In this document: in pieces, positions 20,971 to 30,379 of the stretch
How positions within the stretch are numbered: the stretch's first letter is position 1
Layout of the letters: every line of letters starts with the position of its first letter
Assembly: GCF_902459665.1 (NCBI RefSeq)
Contig: NZ_CABPSL010000005.1
Coordinates: forward strand, 186,001-250,000
Direction: 5' to 3'
DNA: 64,000 nt
Source: Pandoraea cepalis
GTDB lineage: Bacteria > Pseudomonadota > Gammaproteobacteria > Burkholderiales > Burkholderiaceae
The notes under the pieces: generated by a model
What the model saw: only the letters and a program-made list of their open reading frames with translations
What the model was told of the DNA's origin: nothing
Database searches by the model: none
Position numbers and translations under genes: made by a program

Positions 20971-22053
20971 TCAGGGTGTCAGCGCCTCGCGCGCCTGCGC
21001 GAAGAGCGCGTGCGTCACGGCCTCCTCCAGGCGAAGCACTGGCGTCACGCAGCAGTCGGCATCGGCAAAACGCAACGTCCAGTCGGCCTGCGACGCGCTA
21101 GCGAATACCGCCGCCAGTTCAGCCTGAAGCGCACGTGCGTCGTCGCCGCCAATCGCCTGTCCGAGCGACCAATGCCGCGCTTTCCATTCGCTGCGCCCCA
21201 GCACGTCACACAACGTTTGCCAGAATTTGAGTTCGAGCGCGCCCACGGCCATGTAACGTCCATCCCGCGTGCGATAGACCTGATAACAAGGCACGCCGCC
21301 GTTGAGCAAGTCCGCGCCCGCCCGCGGCGCATGCCCTTGCCGATGCAGAGCGACGGCCGGAATGAGATTCGCGCGGAACACCTCGTGGGTCATCGAGACA
21401 TCCAGCCATCGGCCGCGGCCGGTGCGCTGCGCCGCGACCAGCGCCGCCAGCACAGCTTGTACCGCTGCCTGCCCGCCGCCGTACAGGTCGCCAATCTGGA
21501 AATTCGGCACGATCGGCGCGTCGTTTGAATCACCCAGTTGGTCGAGCACGCCCGCGTAGCCGATGTAATTGATGTCGTGTCCGGCGGCCTGCGCCATCGG
21601 CCCATGCTGTCCGTACCCGGTGATCGATGCCATCACCAAGGACGGCCTGAGGCGCGCCAGCGTCTCGTAATCGAAACCGAGCCGCGCCATCACCCCTGGG
21701 CGAAATCCCTCCAGCAACACGTCGGCGCGAACGACCCAGTCGAGGAACGTCGCGCGGTCGCTATCGCGTTTGAGATCGAGTCGCTCGACCGATTTGCCGC
21801 GATTGAGCAAACGCCAGAATGCACTTGGTGGCGCCTCGCCATCGTTGAGCATCATCTCGCGGGCGTAGTCGCCGGCTCCGGTGTCTTCGATCTTGACGAC
21901 ATGCGCCCCCAGTTCCGCGAGGCGCAGTCCCGCGAGCGGACCCGGCAGCAAGCGCGTGAGATCCAGCACCGTGACGCCGGCCAGCGGTGCGTCGGCGACG
22001 ACAGACGATTCACGGGCTTCGGGGCTTTCAGGTAAATCGAGCGATTCGGTCAT
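20971..22053 (-). CDS. CaiB/BaiF family protein, alpha-methylacyl-CoA racemase-like
   Basis: This is a family III CoA-transferase fold protein of about 360 residues from MTESLDLPESPE; an upstream ATG at 22128 is unlikely. It has the family opening GVTVLDLTRLLPGPLAGLRLAELGAHVVKIED. It also has GYGQHGPMAQAAGHDINYIG, where the HD pair of GHDINY is the mark of alpha-methylacyl-CoA racemase rather than of transferases. It may epimerise a 2-methyl branched acyl-CoA. It is first from the left in the cluster 20971-27768. Confidence 0.88.
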   Translation of the reverse strand: MTESLDLPESPEARESSVVADAPLAGVTVLDLTRLLPGPLAGLRLAELGAHVVKIEDTGAGDYAREMMLNDGEAPPSAFWRLLNRGKSVERLDLKRDSDRATFLDWVVRADVLLEGFRPGVMARLGFDYETLARLRPSLVMASITGYGQHGPMAQAAGHDINYIGYAGVLDQLGDSNDAPIVPNFQIGDLYGGGQAAVQAVLAALVAAQRTGRGRWLDVSMTHEVFRANLIPAVALHRQGHAPRAGADLLNGGVPCYQVYRTRDGRYMAVGALELKFWQTLCDVLGRSEWKARHWSLGQAIGGDDARALQAELAAVFASASQADWTLRFADADCCVTPVLRLEEAVTHALFAQAREALTP

Positions 22054-22155
22054 GGCGAGCGAGCAAGGGATGAGGGTGGATGTCCACACCGTACCGCGCC
22101 GCACTGTCCGCGGGCAAGCGGACGACACGCCTTCTTTACTCAGACACTTCCGAAA

Positions 22156-23439
22156 TCAGCCTCGATCCGTGCCGTCTTCCCGTAAAACGGGACCGGTGGC
22201 GTCACCGCGCCTCGGTGTCTCGCCCGCCGAACCATCGCCCAGCGGACCGGCCACCACCGCGTCCGTCAGCAGCCGCGCGATCTGGCCGTCGAGATACCCC
22301 AGATCCCGCAAGATTTCATACGTATGCTCGCCCGCCGCGGGCAACGGCCGGCGCGCGGGCAAGCGCTGCCCCGCCATCGCGATCGGAAGCAGCGGCACCT
22401 GCGTGTGCTCGCCTTGCTCGGTCACCAGATCGCCCAGTCCACCGCTCGCGCGCAAATGCGGGTCGTCAAACAGCGCCTGGGGCGTAACGATCGGCGCGAA
22501 CGGCAAACCGTGCCGCTCAAACGCGGCCGCGAGATAACTCGCATCGAACCCCAACATCATCTCGCGCAGCAAAGGCAGCAGCCAGTCACGCGCGAGTACC
22601 CGATCGTTGTTCGTCGCGAGTCGCGCGTCGTCCGCCAGATCCTGCCGGCCGAACACGTCGCAGAAGATGCGCCACTGGGTGTCGCTCACCACCGCGAGGA
22701 AGATTTGCACGCCGTCGCGCGCCGTAAACACATCGTAGATCCCCCAGGCCGACAAGCGGGCGGGCATCGGGTCGGGCGCCACGCCCGTCACCGCGAACTG
22801 CTGCATGTGTTGCGCCGCCAGCAGCACGCAGTTCTCGAACAGCGCCCCCTGCACCTCCTGTCCGCGCCCGGTGCTCTTGCGCTCGTATAGCGCGGCCAGC
22901 GCGGCGAGCGCGCCGAACACGCCACCCATGATGTCGTTGACCGAGGCCCCCGCACGCAGCGGCTGACCGGGCGGCCCCGTCATATACGCGAGCCCCGCCA
23001 TCATTTGCACGACTTCGTCGAGCGCGGTGCGTGCGGCGTACGGACCGGGCAGGAACCCCTTGAGCGAGACGTAGACAAGCGCCGGATTCAAGCGCGATAA
23101 CGTCGCATAATCCAGGCCGAACTGGCGCATGCGCCCGGGCTTGAAGTTCTCGGTCAGCACGTCCGCCGTGCTCACCAGGCGCAGAATCAGCTCACGCCCC
23201 TCCGGCCGTGTGACATCCACGGCAAGACTGCGCTTGTTGCGATTGAACGCGCGGAAGAAGCCCGCGCCCGTGCCCAGCAGGCACCGCGTGGGGTCGCCGC
23301 CGACCGGTTCCACCTTGATGACGTCGGCACCGAGATCGCCGAGCACCATGCCGCAGGTGGGGCCCATGACCATATGAGAAAACTCCACAACCCGAATGCC
23401 TTTCAACGGCATTGGCGTTGCGGCGGACACGTCCGGCAT
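22156..23439 (-). CDS. CaiB/BaiF family CoA-transferase
   Basis: This 427-residue family III CoA-transferase opens with MPLKGIRVVEFSHMVMGPTCG. ALDEVVQMMAGLAYMTG carries the aspartate that forms the acyl intermediate in this family. KVEPVGGDPTR and NRNKRSLAVDV bind CoA. It probably moves CoA from a donor such as succinyl-CoA to a carboxylic acid substrate, which is not identified. It starts 13 bp after the aconitase-like gene, on the same strand, so the two are cotranscribed. Confidence 0.9.
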   Translation of the reverse strand: MPDVSAATPMPLKGIRVVEFSHMVMGPTCGMVLGDLGADVIKVEPVGGDPTRCLLGTGAGFFRAFNRNKRSLAVDVTRPEGRELILRLVSTADVLTENFKPGRMRQFGLDYATLSRLNPALVYVSLKGFLPGPYAARTALDEVVQMMAGLAYMTGPPGQPLRAGASVNDIMGGVFGALAALAALYERKSTGRGQEVQGALFENCVLLAAQHMQQFAVTGVAPDPMPARLSAWGIYDVFTARDGVQIFLAVVSDTQWRIFCDVFGRQDLADDARLATNNDRVLARDWLLPLLREMMLGFDASYLAAAFERHGLPFAPIVTPQALFDDPHLRASGGLGDLVTEQGEHTQVPLLPIAMAGQRLPARRPLPAAGEHTYEILRDLGYLDGQIARLLTDAVVAGPLGDGSAGETPRRGDATGPVLREDGTDRG

Positions 23440-23451
23440 CGGCTATTCTCC

Positions 23452-25470
23452 TCAGCTCGCGCGCAACGCGTCGCCACGCCGCCGATCCGGCAGGCGCGCG
23501 GCAGGCGCCGCGAAGCCGTTGCGTCGTAATTGATCGAAGCCGACGATGTACCCCGCCAAGGCACTCGCGGCCACGGTGGCCGGGCTGCCCAGCCACATCT
23601 GCCCGGGTCCCGAACGGCCCGGGAAATTTCGGTTCTGCGCGCTGATGACCACCTCGTCGGGCGCACGCGATACGCCCGGCCCAGCGTTCACACACGCCCC
23701 GCACCCCGGCGCGAGCACCTTGACGCCGGCCGCCGCGAACACGTCCGCGTAGCCCTGTGCCTCGCACCACGCACGGACATCTTCGCTACCGTACTGCAGG
23801 TAGAAGCGCACGCCATCGGCGACCTTGTGCCCTTGCGACAGGCCCCATGCGAGCACTTCGTGGCATGCGCGCAGGTCCTCGCGCTTGCTGCCCGTACACG
23901 ATCCCCCGTACGCGATATCGATCGGCACCTCCGCCGACAACTGGGTGAGCGCCACGCCGTTGCCCGGATCACCGGGACTCGCCACCATCGCGCCGAGTCG
24001 GGCGCAATCGATCTCGATGACGTGGGCGTAAGCGGCCTGCGCATCGCTTGTCATCCACGGCGCCAACGCCGCGTCGACGCCGCGCCGTTCACGCAGGTAT
24101 CTCACGGTCTCGGCATCGGGCACGATGAGCCCGGTCAGTCCACCGATTTCCGCCACCATGTTGGTCAGCGTCGCCCGCTCGTCGGTCGACAGGTGGGCCA
24201 CCGCCTCGCCGGAAAATTCGATGATCTGACCGATGGCACGGCCGTCGCGGATGTACGGGAGATGCAGCAAGTGCAGCGCGAGATCCTTCGCCCCCACGCC
24301 CGCCGGCAAGCGCGAGCGCAGATGCACGAGACAGGTGCCCGGCACTGCCAGTCGCGCGTCGCCCGTCAACCAGGCGTTCGCCATCTCCGTGGCGCCCACG
24401 CCGAACGCAAACGCACCGACCGCGCCGCAATGCGGCGTATGCGAATCGGTGCCAACGATGACCTGCCCCGGCAGCGCGTAGCGCTCGAGCATCAAGGCAT
24501 GGCAGATGCCTTCCGAGCCACCGCCCGCCGCGCGTCCATGCAGACGCAGATCGTGCTGCGCGCAGAACTCGCGCTGGACCGAACCCAGGCGCTGCGCCGC
24601 ATCCAACAGCGGCGGCGGCCCGCCACTGCCGACGGACACCGAGTCGAGATGGGTCAGGTGATCCTCAAAGCACAGCATCGACGCCGGGTCGTGCAGCGCC
24701 GGCACCGCGTCGCCGAAGGCGTGACGCAGGAAGCTCACGGCCATCGGCGTCACGTATTCGTGGGAAAAACGCCAGTCGGCGGGGACGAACACGGCGTCGC
24801 CTGCGCGCACACGAGGCACGCCAAGCGCCCTGGCAATGATCTTCTCGCCGTAGGTCATCGGTCCCGGCGCATGAGCGGGCCGCGGCGCCACGACGTCTCC
24901 CGCCAGCCGGCGCCGCGTATAACCGAACAATCCCCCGCTGCGCACGATCTCCTCGCCCAATGGATCGCAGTCTTCGAGAAAGGCGTCGATGGCGACCGTC
25001 TCCCCCGCTTGCAGCCGCTCCGCGAGCGCCAAGTCGGTCGACATCAGCAGCCCGAGGTTCTGGCAGTTCTGCGCATAAATGCGCTCGAAACTCTCGGCGA
25101 TGACGATCCGGATGCCCGCGCACCACTCGGCGAACGGACTCGCCTCGCGCGACGACCCCTTGCCACGGCGCATTCCGGCGACCGACAACGCGAAGCCGCC
25201 TTCGCGCACCGCCTTCTGCCTAACGGGAAACACGCCGGCCGGATTCGTTGCGTCCGCACTGCATCGCAATCCGACATAGACGTAGTCGCCGAGCGTCTCA
25301 TCGAACGCCAGACACGCCCATGCGGGCGTCATCTCGTCGGTGGAAATCTGGTCGCGCAACGGCCCGGCTTCGGTGCGCGTCAACGATTCGCCCGCCAGTT
25401 GCCGGGCCATGACATCGGCCCGGTCGCTCAACCACAGCACACGTCCGTGGAGTTGCACAGTGGCTTGCAT
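23452..25470 (-). CDS. Aconitase-superfamily hydro-lyase with small (LeuD-like) domain fused in front of large (LeuC-like) domain
   Basis: This 672-residue protein has two parts. Residues 1-190 form a swivel-type domain with GKGSSREASPFAE (103-115) and VIAESFERIYAQNCQNLGLL, as in LeuD. Residues 200-650 form the 4Fe-4S catalytic part with GTDSHTPHCGA (340-350), the ligand cysteines C525 (GGSCTGSK), C590 and C593 (PGCGAC), and QNRNFPGR at 612-619. Ordinary aconitases put the small domain last, so this order is permuted. It should isomerise or hydrate a small di- or tricarboxylate. A GAGGAG site precedes the ATG. It sits in the CoA-transferase cluster. Confidence 0.9.
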   Translation of the reverse strand: MQATVQLHGRVLWLSDRADVMARQLAGESLTRTEAGPLRDQISTDEMTPAWACLAFDETLGDYVYVGLRCSADATNPAGVFPVRQKAVREGGFALSVAGMRRGKGSSREASPFAEWCAGIRIVIAESFERIYAQNCQNLGLLMSTDLALAERLQAGETVAIDAFLEDCDPLGEEIVRSGGLFGYTRRRLAGDVVAPRPAHAPGPMTYGEKIIARALGVPRVRAGDAVFVPADWRFSHEYVTPMAVSFLRHAFGDAVPALHDPASMLCFEDHLTHLDSVSVGSGGPPPLLDAAQRLGSVQREFCAQHDLRLHGRAAGGGSEGICHALMLERYALPGQVIVGTDSHTPHCGAVGAFAFGVGATEMANAWLTGDARLAVPGTCLVHLRSRLPAGVGAKDLALHLLHLPYIRDGRAIGQIIEFSGEAVAHLSTDERATLTNMVAEIGGLTGLIVPDAETVRYLRERRGVDAALAPWMTSDAQAAYAHVIEIDCARLGAMVASPGDPGNGVALTQLSAEVPIDIAYGGSCTGSKREDLRACHEVLAWGLSQGHKVADGVRFYLQYGSEDVRAWCEAQGYADVFAAAGVKVLAPGCGACVNAGPGVSRAPDEVVISAQNRNFPGRSGPGQMWLGSPATVAASALAGYIVGFDQLRRNGFAAPAARLPDRRRGDALRAS

Positions 25471-25599
25471 GAGATCGCTCCTCGAATGTTCCCCAAGGGG
25501 TTCACCCGTTTTGATCGCACGTTCCGTACCGAGTCCGCGGGCGGCCGCGAGACGGAACGTGAGGTCACGACATCCAGGCGCGCGTTCGTCTGGACACCC

Positions 25600-26676
25600 T
25601 CAGGGATACTGTCGATTGGCCTGTGTCGCAAAAACGTTGGTCCACGTATCGCCGAGCCGGATCTGCGACGGCTTGACCTCGGGCGTGAACGACGCGAGCG
25701 CCTTGAGCGCCGTGGCCGGACCGCCGGCGGGCATCATGCCGTCTGGCGAGAACGCCTCGCGGCAGTTGGCGAACGCTTCCAGATAAAGTGCCTTGTTGCC
25801 AAGCAGATAGGACTCCGGCACGGTCTTGATCAGTTCGGCGGCGGTGGCGTGCTGAAGCCATTTGTCCGCCCGCACGATGGCGTTCGCGACGGCCTGCACG
25901 GTGCGCGGATTCTTCTCGATGAAGCTCTGCGGCGCGTACATCACGGCCGCCGGCATCGGCCCGCCAAACATGGCGCGGGTGCCCGCCTGCGTACGCGTGT
26001 CGACGAGTACCTTGATGTCGCCCGACGACTGCAGCAGCGTCATCATCGGATCGACGTTGGAGACGGCGTCGACCTGCCCGCCACGTGCGGCGGCGACGAC
26101 CGTCGCATTGCTGCCGACGCCCACGATGGACACGTCGCTCGGTTTGAGCCCGGCTTTCGCGAGCGCCACGTTAACCAGCATATGCGTGCTCGACCCCGGC
26201 GCGCTCACGCCGATGCGCATTCCCTTCAGGTCCTTGACCGATTTCACCTCCGCGGCCTTGGCCTTGACCACGCCGAGCACCAGTTGGGGGGCCGCGCCGA
26301 GCACCACGAACGCTTGATAGGTCAATCCCTTGGTCTGCATGAGCAAGGTATGCTCGAAAGCCCCGGCGCCCACGTCGGCGCTACCGCCGACGACCGCCTG
26401 CAAGGCTTTGGAGCCGCCGGCGAAGTCGTCGATGGTGACGTCGAGCCCTTCGTCCTTGAAGTACCCGAGTTGTTCAGCGATGGTCAACGGCAGATAGTAG
26501 AGGCCGGGCTTGCCGCCCACGGCGATCGTGAGCTTCGGCTTTTCGAGCGCCTGTGCGGGCGCGGCGCAGGCCCCGTTGCTCAGCCCCAATGCTGCGAGGC
26601 CTGACGCCACCAGCGAGAAGACGAGGGCCCAACGTCCTACGGCAACGCGCACGCGGCGCGCTTCGGTATGTGTCAT
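25600..26676 (-). CDS. ABC-type periplasmic substrate-binding protein (NrtA/SsuA/TauA-like)
   Basis: This 358-residue exported protein has a signal peptide ending near NGACAAPAQA. The mature domain starts KLTIAVGGKPGLYYLPL, followed by IAEQLGYFKDEGLDV and GGSADVGAGAFEH, the usual pattern of the NMT1/SsuA fold. No permease or ATPase gene is next to it, so its transporter partner must be elsewhere. It lies between the LysR gene and the dehydratase gene and is likely the uptake arm of the same pathway. Confidence 0.88.
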   Translation of the reverse strand: MTHTEARRVRVAVGRWALVFSLVASGLAALGLSNGACAAPAQALEKPKLTIAVGGKPGLYYLPLTIAEQLGYFKDEGLDVTIDDFAGGSKALQAVVGGSADVGAGAFEHTLLMQTKGLTYQAFVVLGAAPQLVLGVVKAKAAEVKSVKDLKGMRIGVSAPGSSTHMLVNVALAKAGLKPSDVSIVGVGSNATVVAAARGGQVDAVSNVDPMMTLLQSSGDIKVLVDTRTQAGTRAMFGGPMPAAVMYAPQSFIEKNPRTVQAVANAIVRADKWLQHATAAELIKTVPESYLLGNKALYLEAFANCREAFSPDGMMPAGGPATALKALASFTPEVKPSQIRLGDTWTNVFATQANRQYP

Positions 26677-26856
26677 CGCGTGTCTCCTCCCGCCCTATGC
26701 GGGAAATCGGCGCGCTCCAGCTCGTCGGCCGGAATCGCTATCGGCTCTGAGAGCATCCGCTGCCCCCGAAGCGCCGACAAGTTGTGTTTCGGCATGCCAG
26801 ACATCGCCGTTCGCGACGCTTGCCGCCCTGGGGCGAACCTTTGGCGTTCCTATGCT

Positions 26857-27768
26857 TTACGCAATGTTGCGAGCGCACAGGTGATCGACGAGCATGCGCG
26901 AGGCGACGGGCAAGGCGTCGTAGCGTCGCACGCACACGATCAGCCGGCGCAGCGCCCACGGATCGGTCAGCGGCACGATGCGCAGCGCCTCCCCGTCAGT
27001 CGCTTGCGAGTAACTGCCGACGGCCTCGCGCGGCACCACGGCCAGCCCGAGGTTGGCGCGCACCATGCGGCACACCGCCTCGAACGTCGACACATGGATG
27101 CGGAATTTGACTGTCTTGCCCTGCTCGGCCGCCACGCGCCGCAGCACGGTGTACATGGCGCTGTCCGGATGCACGCCGATGTGATCGAAATCGAGCGTGT
27201 CGACGAAGGCGACCTGTTCGCGGCCGGCCAGCGCGTGGTCGCGGTGCAGTACGGTCACGATCTGGTCGTTGCGATAGGGGAAGACCTCGACATCGCGGGT
27301 ATCCACGGCGTCCCAGCAAATCCCGATGTCGGTGGCCCCGTCCGCCACCCCGCGCACGACCTGTGCGCTGGTGTGATCTTCCAGGTCGACCTTCACGCCG
27401 TCGTGGCGACGCAGGAACGCGCCGAGCTCATCGGGAAGGGTTTCGACGATCGAGGAAACGTTGGCGAAGATGCGAATATGGCCGCGCACACCGCTGGTGT
27501 ACTCGGACAGATCGCCCTGCATCTTCTCGAGGCTGCGCAACACATTGCGCGCGTGGTGCAGGAGGGCCTCGCCTGCCGGGGTCGCCCGCACACCCCACTT
27601 ATGACGTTGGAGCAACGCCGAACCGACCAGGGACTCCAGGTCATTGATCCGCTTGCTCACGGCAGAGGGCGCGATGAATTCGCGCTCGGCCGCCCGTGCA
27701 ATGCTGCTTTCTTCGCAAACGGCGACGAACAGTCGCAACGAGACTAGATCGATCCGCCATAGCGCCAT
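26857..27768 (-). CDS. LysR-family regulator of the CoA-transferase/dehydratase cluster
   Basis: This 303-residue LysR protein starts MALWRIDLVSLRLFVAVCEE. An upstream in-frame start at 28068 would add 100 Arg/Pro-rich residues and is rejected. The winged helix (SSIARAAEREFIAPSAVSKRINDLE) is followed by the LysR sensing domain (RGHIRIFANVSSIVETLP). It is transcribed in the same direction as the cluster and lies upstream of it, so it may be read through or control it from its own promoter. Confidence 0.9.
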   Translation of the reverse strand: MALWRIDLVSLRLFVAVCEESSIARAAEREFIAPSAVSKRINDLESLVGSALLQRHKWGVRATPAGEALLHHARNVLRSLEKMQGDLSEYTSGVRGHIRIFANVSSIVETLPDELGAFLRRHDGVKVDLEDHTSAQVVRGVADGATDIGICWDAVDTRDVEVFPYRNDQIVTVLHRDHALAGREQVAFVDTLDFDHIGVHPDSAMYTVLRRVAAEQGKTVKFRIHVSTFEAVCRMVRANLGLAVVPREAVGSYSQATDGEALRIVPLTDPWALRRLIVCVRRYDALPVASRMLVDHLCARNIA

Positions 27769-28356
27769 GCCTGGTCTCCCAAAGGCACTGCATTGACAGC
27801 GATTTTGCGGCGCATGTGGCGAAAACGCCACTGTCGACCGCCCCCGACGACACAGCAAAGCACCCGCGAAGCGCCAACGTGCGACAAGCCCCCTGCTGAA
27901 CGACGGCAAACGACTACGACATTCGGGGAAGCGGCGAGTCGACTCAGGGGGAAGCGACTCGTCAAGCGCGGGAGGCGGAGAACCCGACGTCAAGCCCCGG
28001 GAATACACGTTCCCATCGGACGTCGCGCATCCGTCTCGAAGTGCCGGTGCCGGTCCCTCCCGGGACACCCGCTAGCGCATCGCTCCCGCCAGCAGCACGG
28101 CGCTCCAGCCGCCGTCTGCCGTGTTCAGCGGTGCCTCAGGTGGCGGTGCCGACGCCAAGGCCATGAACAGCCAACATTTGCAAATGACGATCGCAATCAT
28201 TTTGTTGACGCTCGATCATCCCGGCATCGTTGCCGGGCCTGCTTTGACTATAGTGCGGCGCTATCGGCGCGGCAACCAGGAAACGTTTCAAACGGGAATT
28301 CGATCGGGGTTCCCGCCACAAGTCGCGCGCGGCTTAGATGCCGCCGCCCCATCCAT
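27769..28356. other. 588-bp region without a confident gene
   Basis: The region lies between the ABC permease stop and the LysR start. It has short inverted repeats (CGAGTCG / CGACTCG near 27934-27960) and an AT-rich stretch with partial dyad symmetry at about 28176-28205. I see no ORF with a family look. It may contain the LysR promoter and a decayed remnant. Confidence 0.3.
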
Positions 28357-30084
28357 TCAGGCGCGCTTCGCGATGGCGCGCGCCAGCACCAGCACCGGCA
28401 ACAGGCCCACCAGCACAAGCGTCAATGCCGGCACGGCCGCCTCGGCGAGGCGTTCGTCGGCGGCCAGATGACTGGCAACGACCGCCAGCGTGTCCATGTT
28501 GAACGGCCGCAGCGCGAGCGTGGCGGGGAGCTCCTTCATCACGTCGACGAACACCAGCAGCGCGGCCGTCAACACGCTGCCGCGCAGCAGCGGCAGATGC
28601 ACCCGGCGCAGCATCGCCCAGCCGCCCACGCCGAGGCTGCGGGCGCTGGCATCAAGATTTGGCGGGATGCGGGCGAAGCCGGCGTCCACGCTCTGCAGCG
28701 CCGCCGGCAGGAATCGCACGAGATAGGCATAGATCAACACGCCGCTTGTGCCTGCAAGCACCAGTCCGTCGGCGCCGAACACATGACCCAGCCACGTGTC
28801 GAGTCGGAGCACCGGCGTGAGAATGCCCAGCGCGATGACCGCGCCCGGGATGGCGTAACCCACGCCCACGAGCCGGATGGCGATACGCGTAACGCGTCCC
28901 GGGGCCAGTCGCTGTGCGTACCCGAGCACCACGGCGAAGACGCTGGCAACGAGCGCCGCCAGCGCCGCGAGGCGCACCGTATTGAAGACCCACTCGCCGT
29001 ACCGATGCCAAGGCACCTGATCGAGCTCGGCGACCGCCAGCCGCAGCATGATGAGCACGGGCAGCACGAAGCCGATGATGAGCGGCAGTGCGCACGCGAG
29101 GGTTGCCAGGGCGGCGCGCGCCCCTGACAGGCGCGCACGCCGCGACGTCGACGGCGCCCGCCCCGGCGCCCCGTAGAACCGAAGGCGCGTGCGGCTGCGC
29201 GCTTCCGCGATCAGCAGGACGAGGACGGCGAACAGCAGACAGGCGGACAGTTGCGCGGCCGCCACCCGATCGCCCATCGACAACCACGCGCGATAGATGC
29301 CGGTCGTGAGCGTCGGCACGCCGAAGTACGCCACCGCGCCGTAATCGGCGAGTGTCTCCATTAACACCAGCGCCAGCCCCGCGACCAAGGCCGGTCGCGC
29401 CAGCGGTAACGCCACGCGCCAAAACCCCTGTGCAGGCGTACACCCCAACGTGCGTGCGGCTTCGAGGTACCGTTGGCTGTGTTCCAGAAAGGCCGTTCGC
29501 GCCAGCAGATAGACATAGGGATAGAAGGCGCCCGCGAAGACCCAGGCAGCGCCGTACCAGCTGCGAACTTCAGGGAAGCCGGCGAGACGTTCGACCGCGA
29601 GCAGCGCGCGCAACGCGCTCTGCACCGGCCCGGCGAACTGCAGGAAATCGGTATAGGCGTAAGCGGTAACGTAAGCGGGCATCGCCAGCGGCAGAATCAG
29701 TGCCCACTCCAGCACACGGCGCCCGGGAAAGGCGCAGTGCACGACCAGCCATGCGCTGGCCACGCCCATCACCAGCACGCCGGCGCTCACGGCCATCGAG
29801 ATGCGAAGCGAGTTGAGCAGGTACTCGGGCAGCACCGTATCGAGCATATGCGCCAGCACGGCATGCGTATCCGCGTCGCCCGCGCCAAGCGCCGCCACGA
29901 TGCCGAACATCGGCACGAGCACTACCAGTGCGGGAACCGATGCGACCAGCCGCCACGCCCAGGCGCTGGAAAGACGGCCAGCGCGCCTGCGGCGGGCGAC
30001 GGGAGGCGAACGCTCGGCCAAAACGGGATCGATGACGGCAGAATCGGCGGCGGCGCGGGACGGGGGCGTCGATGACATCGGCAA
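28357..30084 (-). CDS. Ferric iron-type ABC transporter permease (FbpB-like)
   Basis: This 575-residue inner-membrane protein has two fused permease halves and about 12 helices. Each half carries an EAA-type loop: EAARTLGCTPAQGFWRVALP in the first, DASARSLGVGGWAMLRRVHLP in the second. This duplicated layout is typical of FbpB/HitB/AfuB permeases for ferric iron, and close relatives serve thiamine or phosphonates. The cytoplasmic N-terminus is about 45 residues. Its ATPase partner is the divergent gene at 30380. Confidence 0.88.
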   Translation of the reverse strand: MPMSSTPPSRAAADSAVIDPVLAERSPPVARRRRAGRLSSAWAWRLVASVPALVVLVPMFGIVAALGAGDADTHAVLAHMLDTVLPEYLLNSLRISMAVSAGVLVMGVASAWLVVHCAFPGRRVLEWALILPLAMPAYVTAYAYTDFLQFAGPVQSALRALLAVERLAGFPEVRSWYGAAWVFAGAFYPYVYLLARTAFLEHSQRYLEAARTLGCTPAQGFWRVALPLARPALVAGLALVLMETLADYGAVAYFGVPTLTTGIYRAWLSMGDRVAAAQLSACLLFAVLVLLIAEARSRTRLRFYGAPGRAPSTSRRARLSGARAALATLACALPLIIGFVLPVLIMLRLAVAELDQVPWHRYGEWVFNTVRLAALAALVASVFAVVLGYAQRLAPGRVTRIAIRLVGVGYAIPGAVIALGILTPVLRLDTWLGHVFGADGLVLAGTSGVLIYAYLVRFLPAALQSVDAGFARIPPNLDASARSLGVGGWAMLRRVHLPLLRGSVLTAALLVFVDVMKELPATLALRPFNMDTLAVVASHLAADERLAEAAVPALTLVLVGLLPVLVLARAIAKRA

Positions 30085-30379
30085 ATGGTAACGGGTAGCG
30101 GAAATGGGGCGGACCAGCGAGCGGCGGGAAAACCCCCGGGCGACGGCGCACAGCCGTTGCCCCGTCGCGTGACTTCGGGGAACCGGTAGACACTTGCCGG
30201 TCTAAAGCGTTGTAAATTATACGCATTCGCGATTGCGACTCTGACGCGCACGGCCGCAGAAAGTGCCCGGCCTCCCGCGAAAATGCCACCTTGCGGGCAT
30301 TCTTGTCGATTCGCGTCGGCTCGTTTCCATGACTACGCTTCGTTGACGTGCTTGCGTCGACTCACACTTATCCACGCCG
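30085..30379. promoter_or_regulatory. Divergent promoter region of the permease and ATPase genes
   Basis: These 295 bp lie between the two transporter genes. An AT-rich core (about 30207-30235, including TTGTAAATTATACGCATT) is the likely promoter and operator area. It only weakly resembles a Fur box. Confidence 0.35.

Noticed and set aside
23530-26604. 1024-codon plus-strand ORF
   Set aside because: It is the shadow of the aconitase-like and binding protein genes on the other strand, with Arg/His-rich low-complexity translation.
27990-28160. Cobalamin riboswitch or other riboswitch
   Set aside because: The GC-rich stems did not show the conserved B12-box or other known conserved cores when read on both strands.
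28176-28205. Fur box
   Set aside because: Only partial dyad match (AATGA...TCATT) and the position is downstream of the iron-type permease, not in front of it.
30207-30240. Fur box between the divergent iron-type ABC genes
   Set aside because: AT-rich, but fewer matching positions than I would accept by eye.
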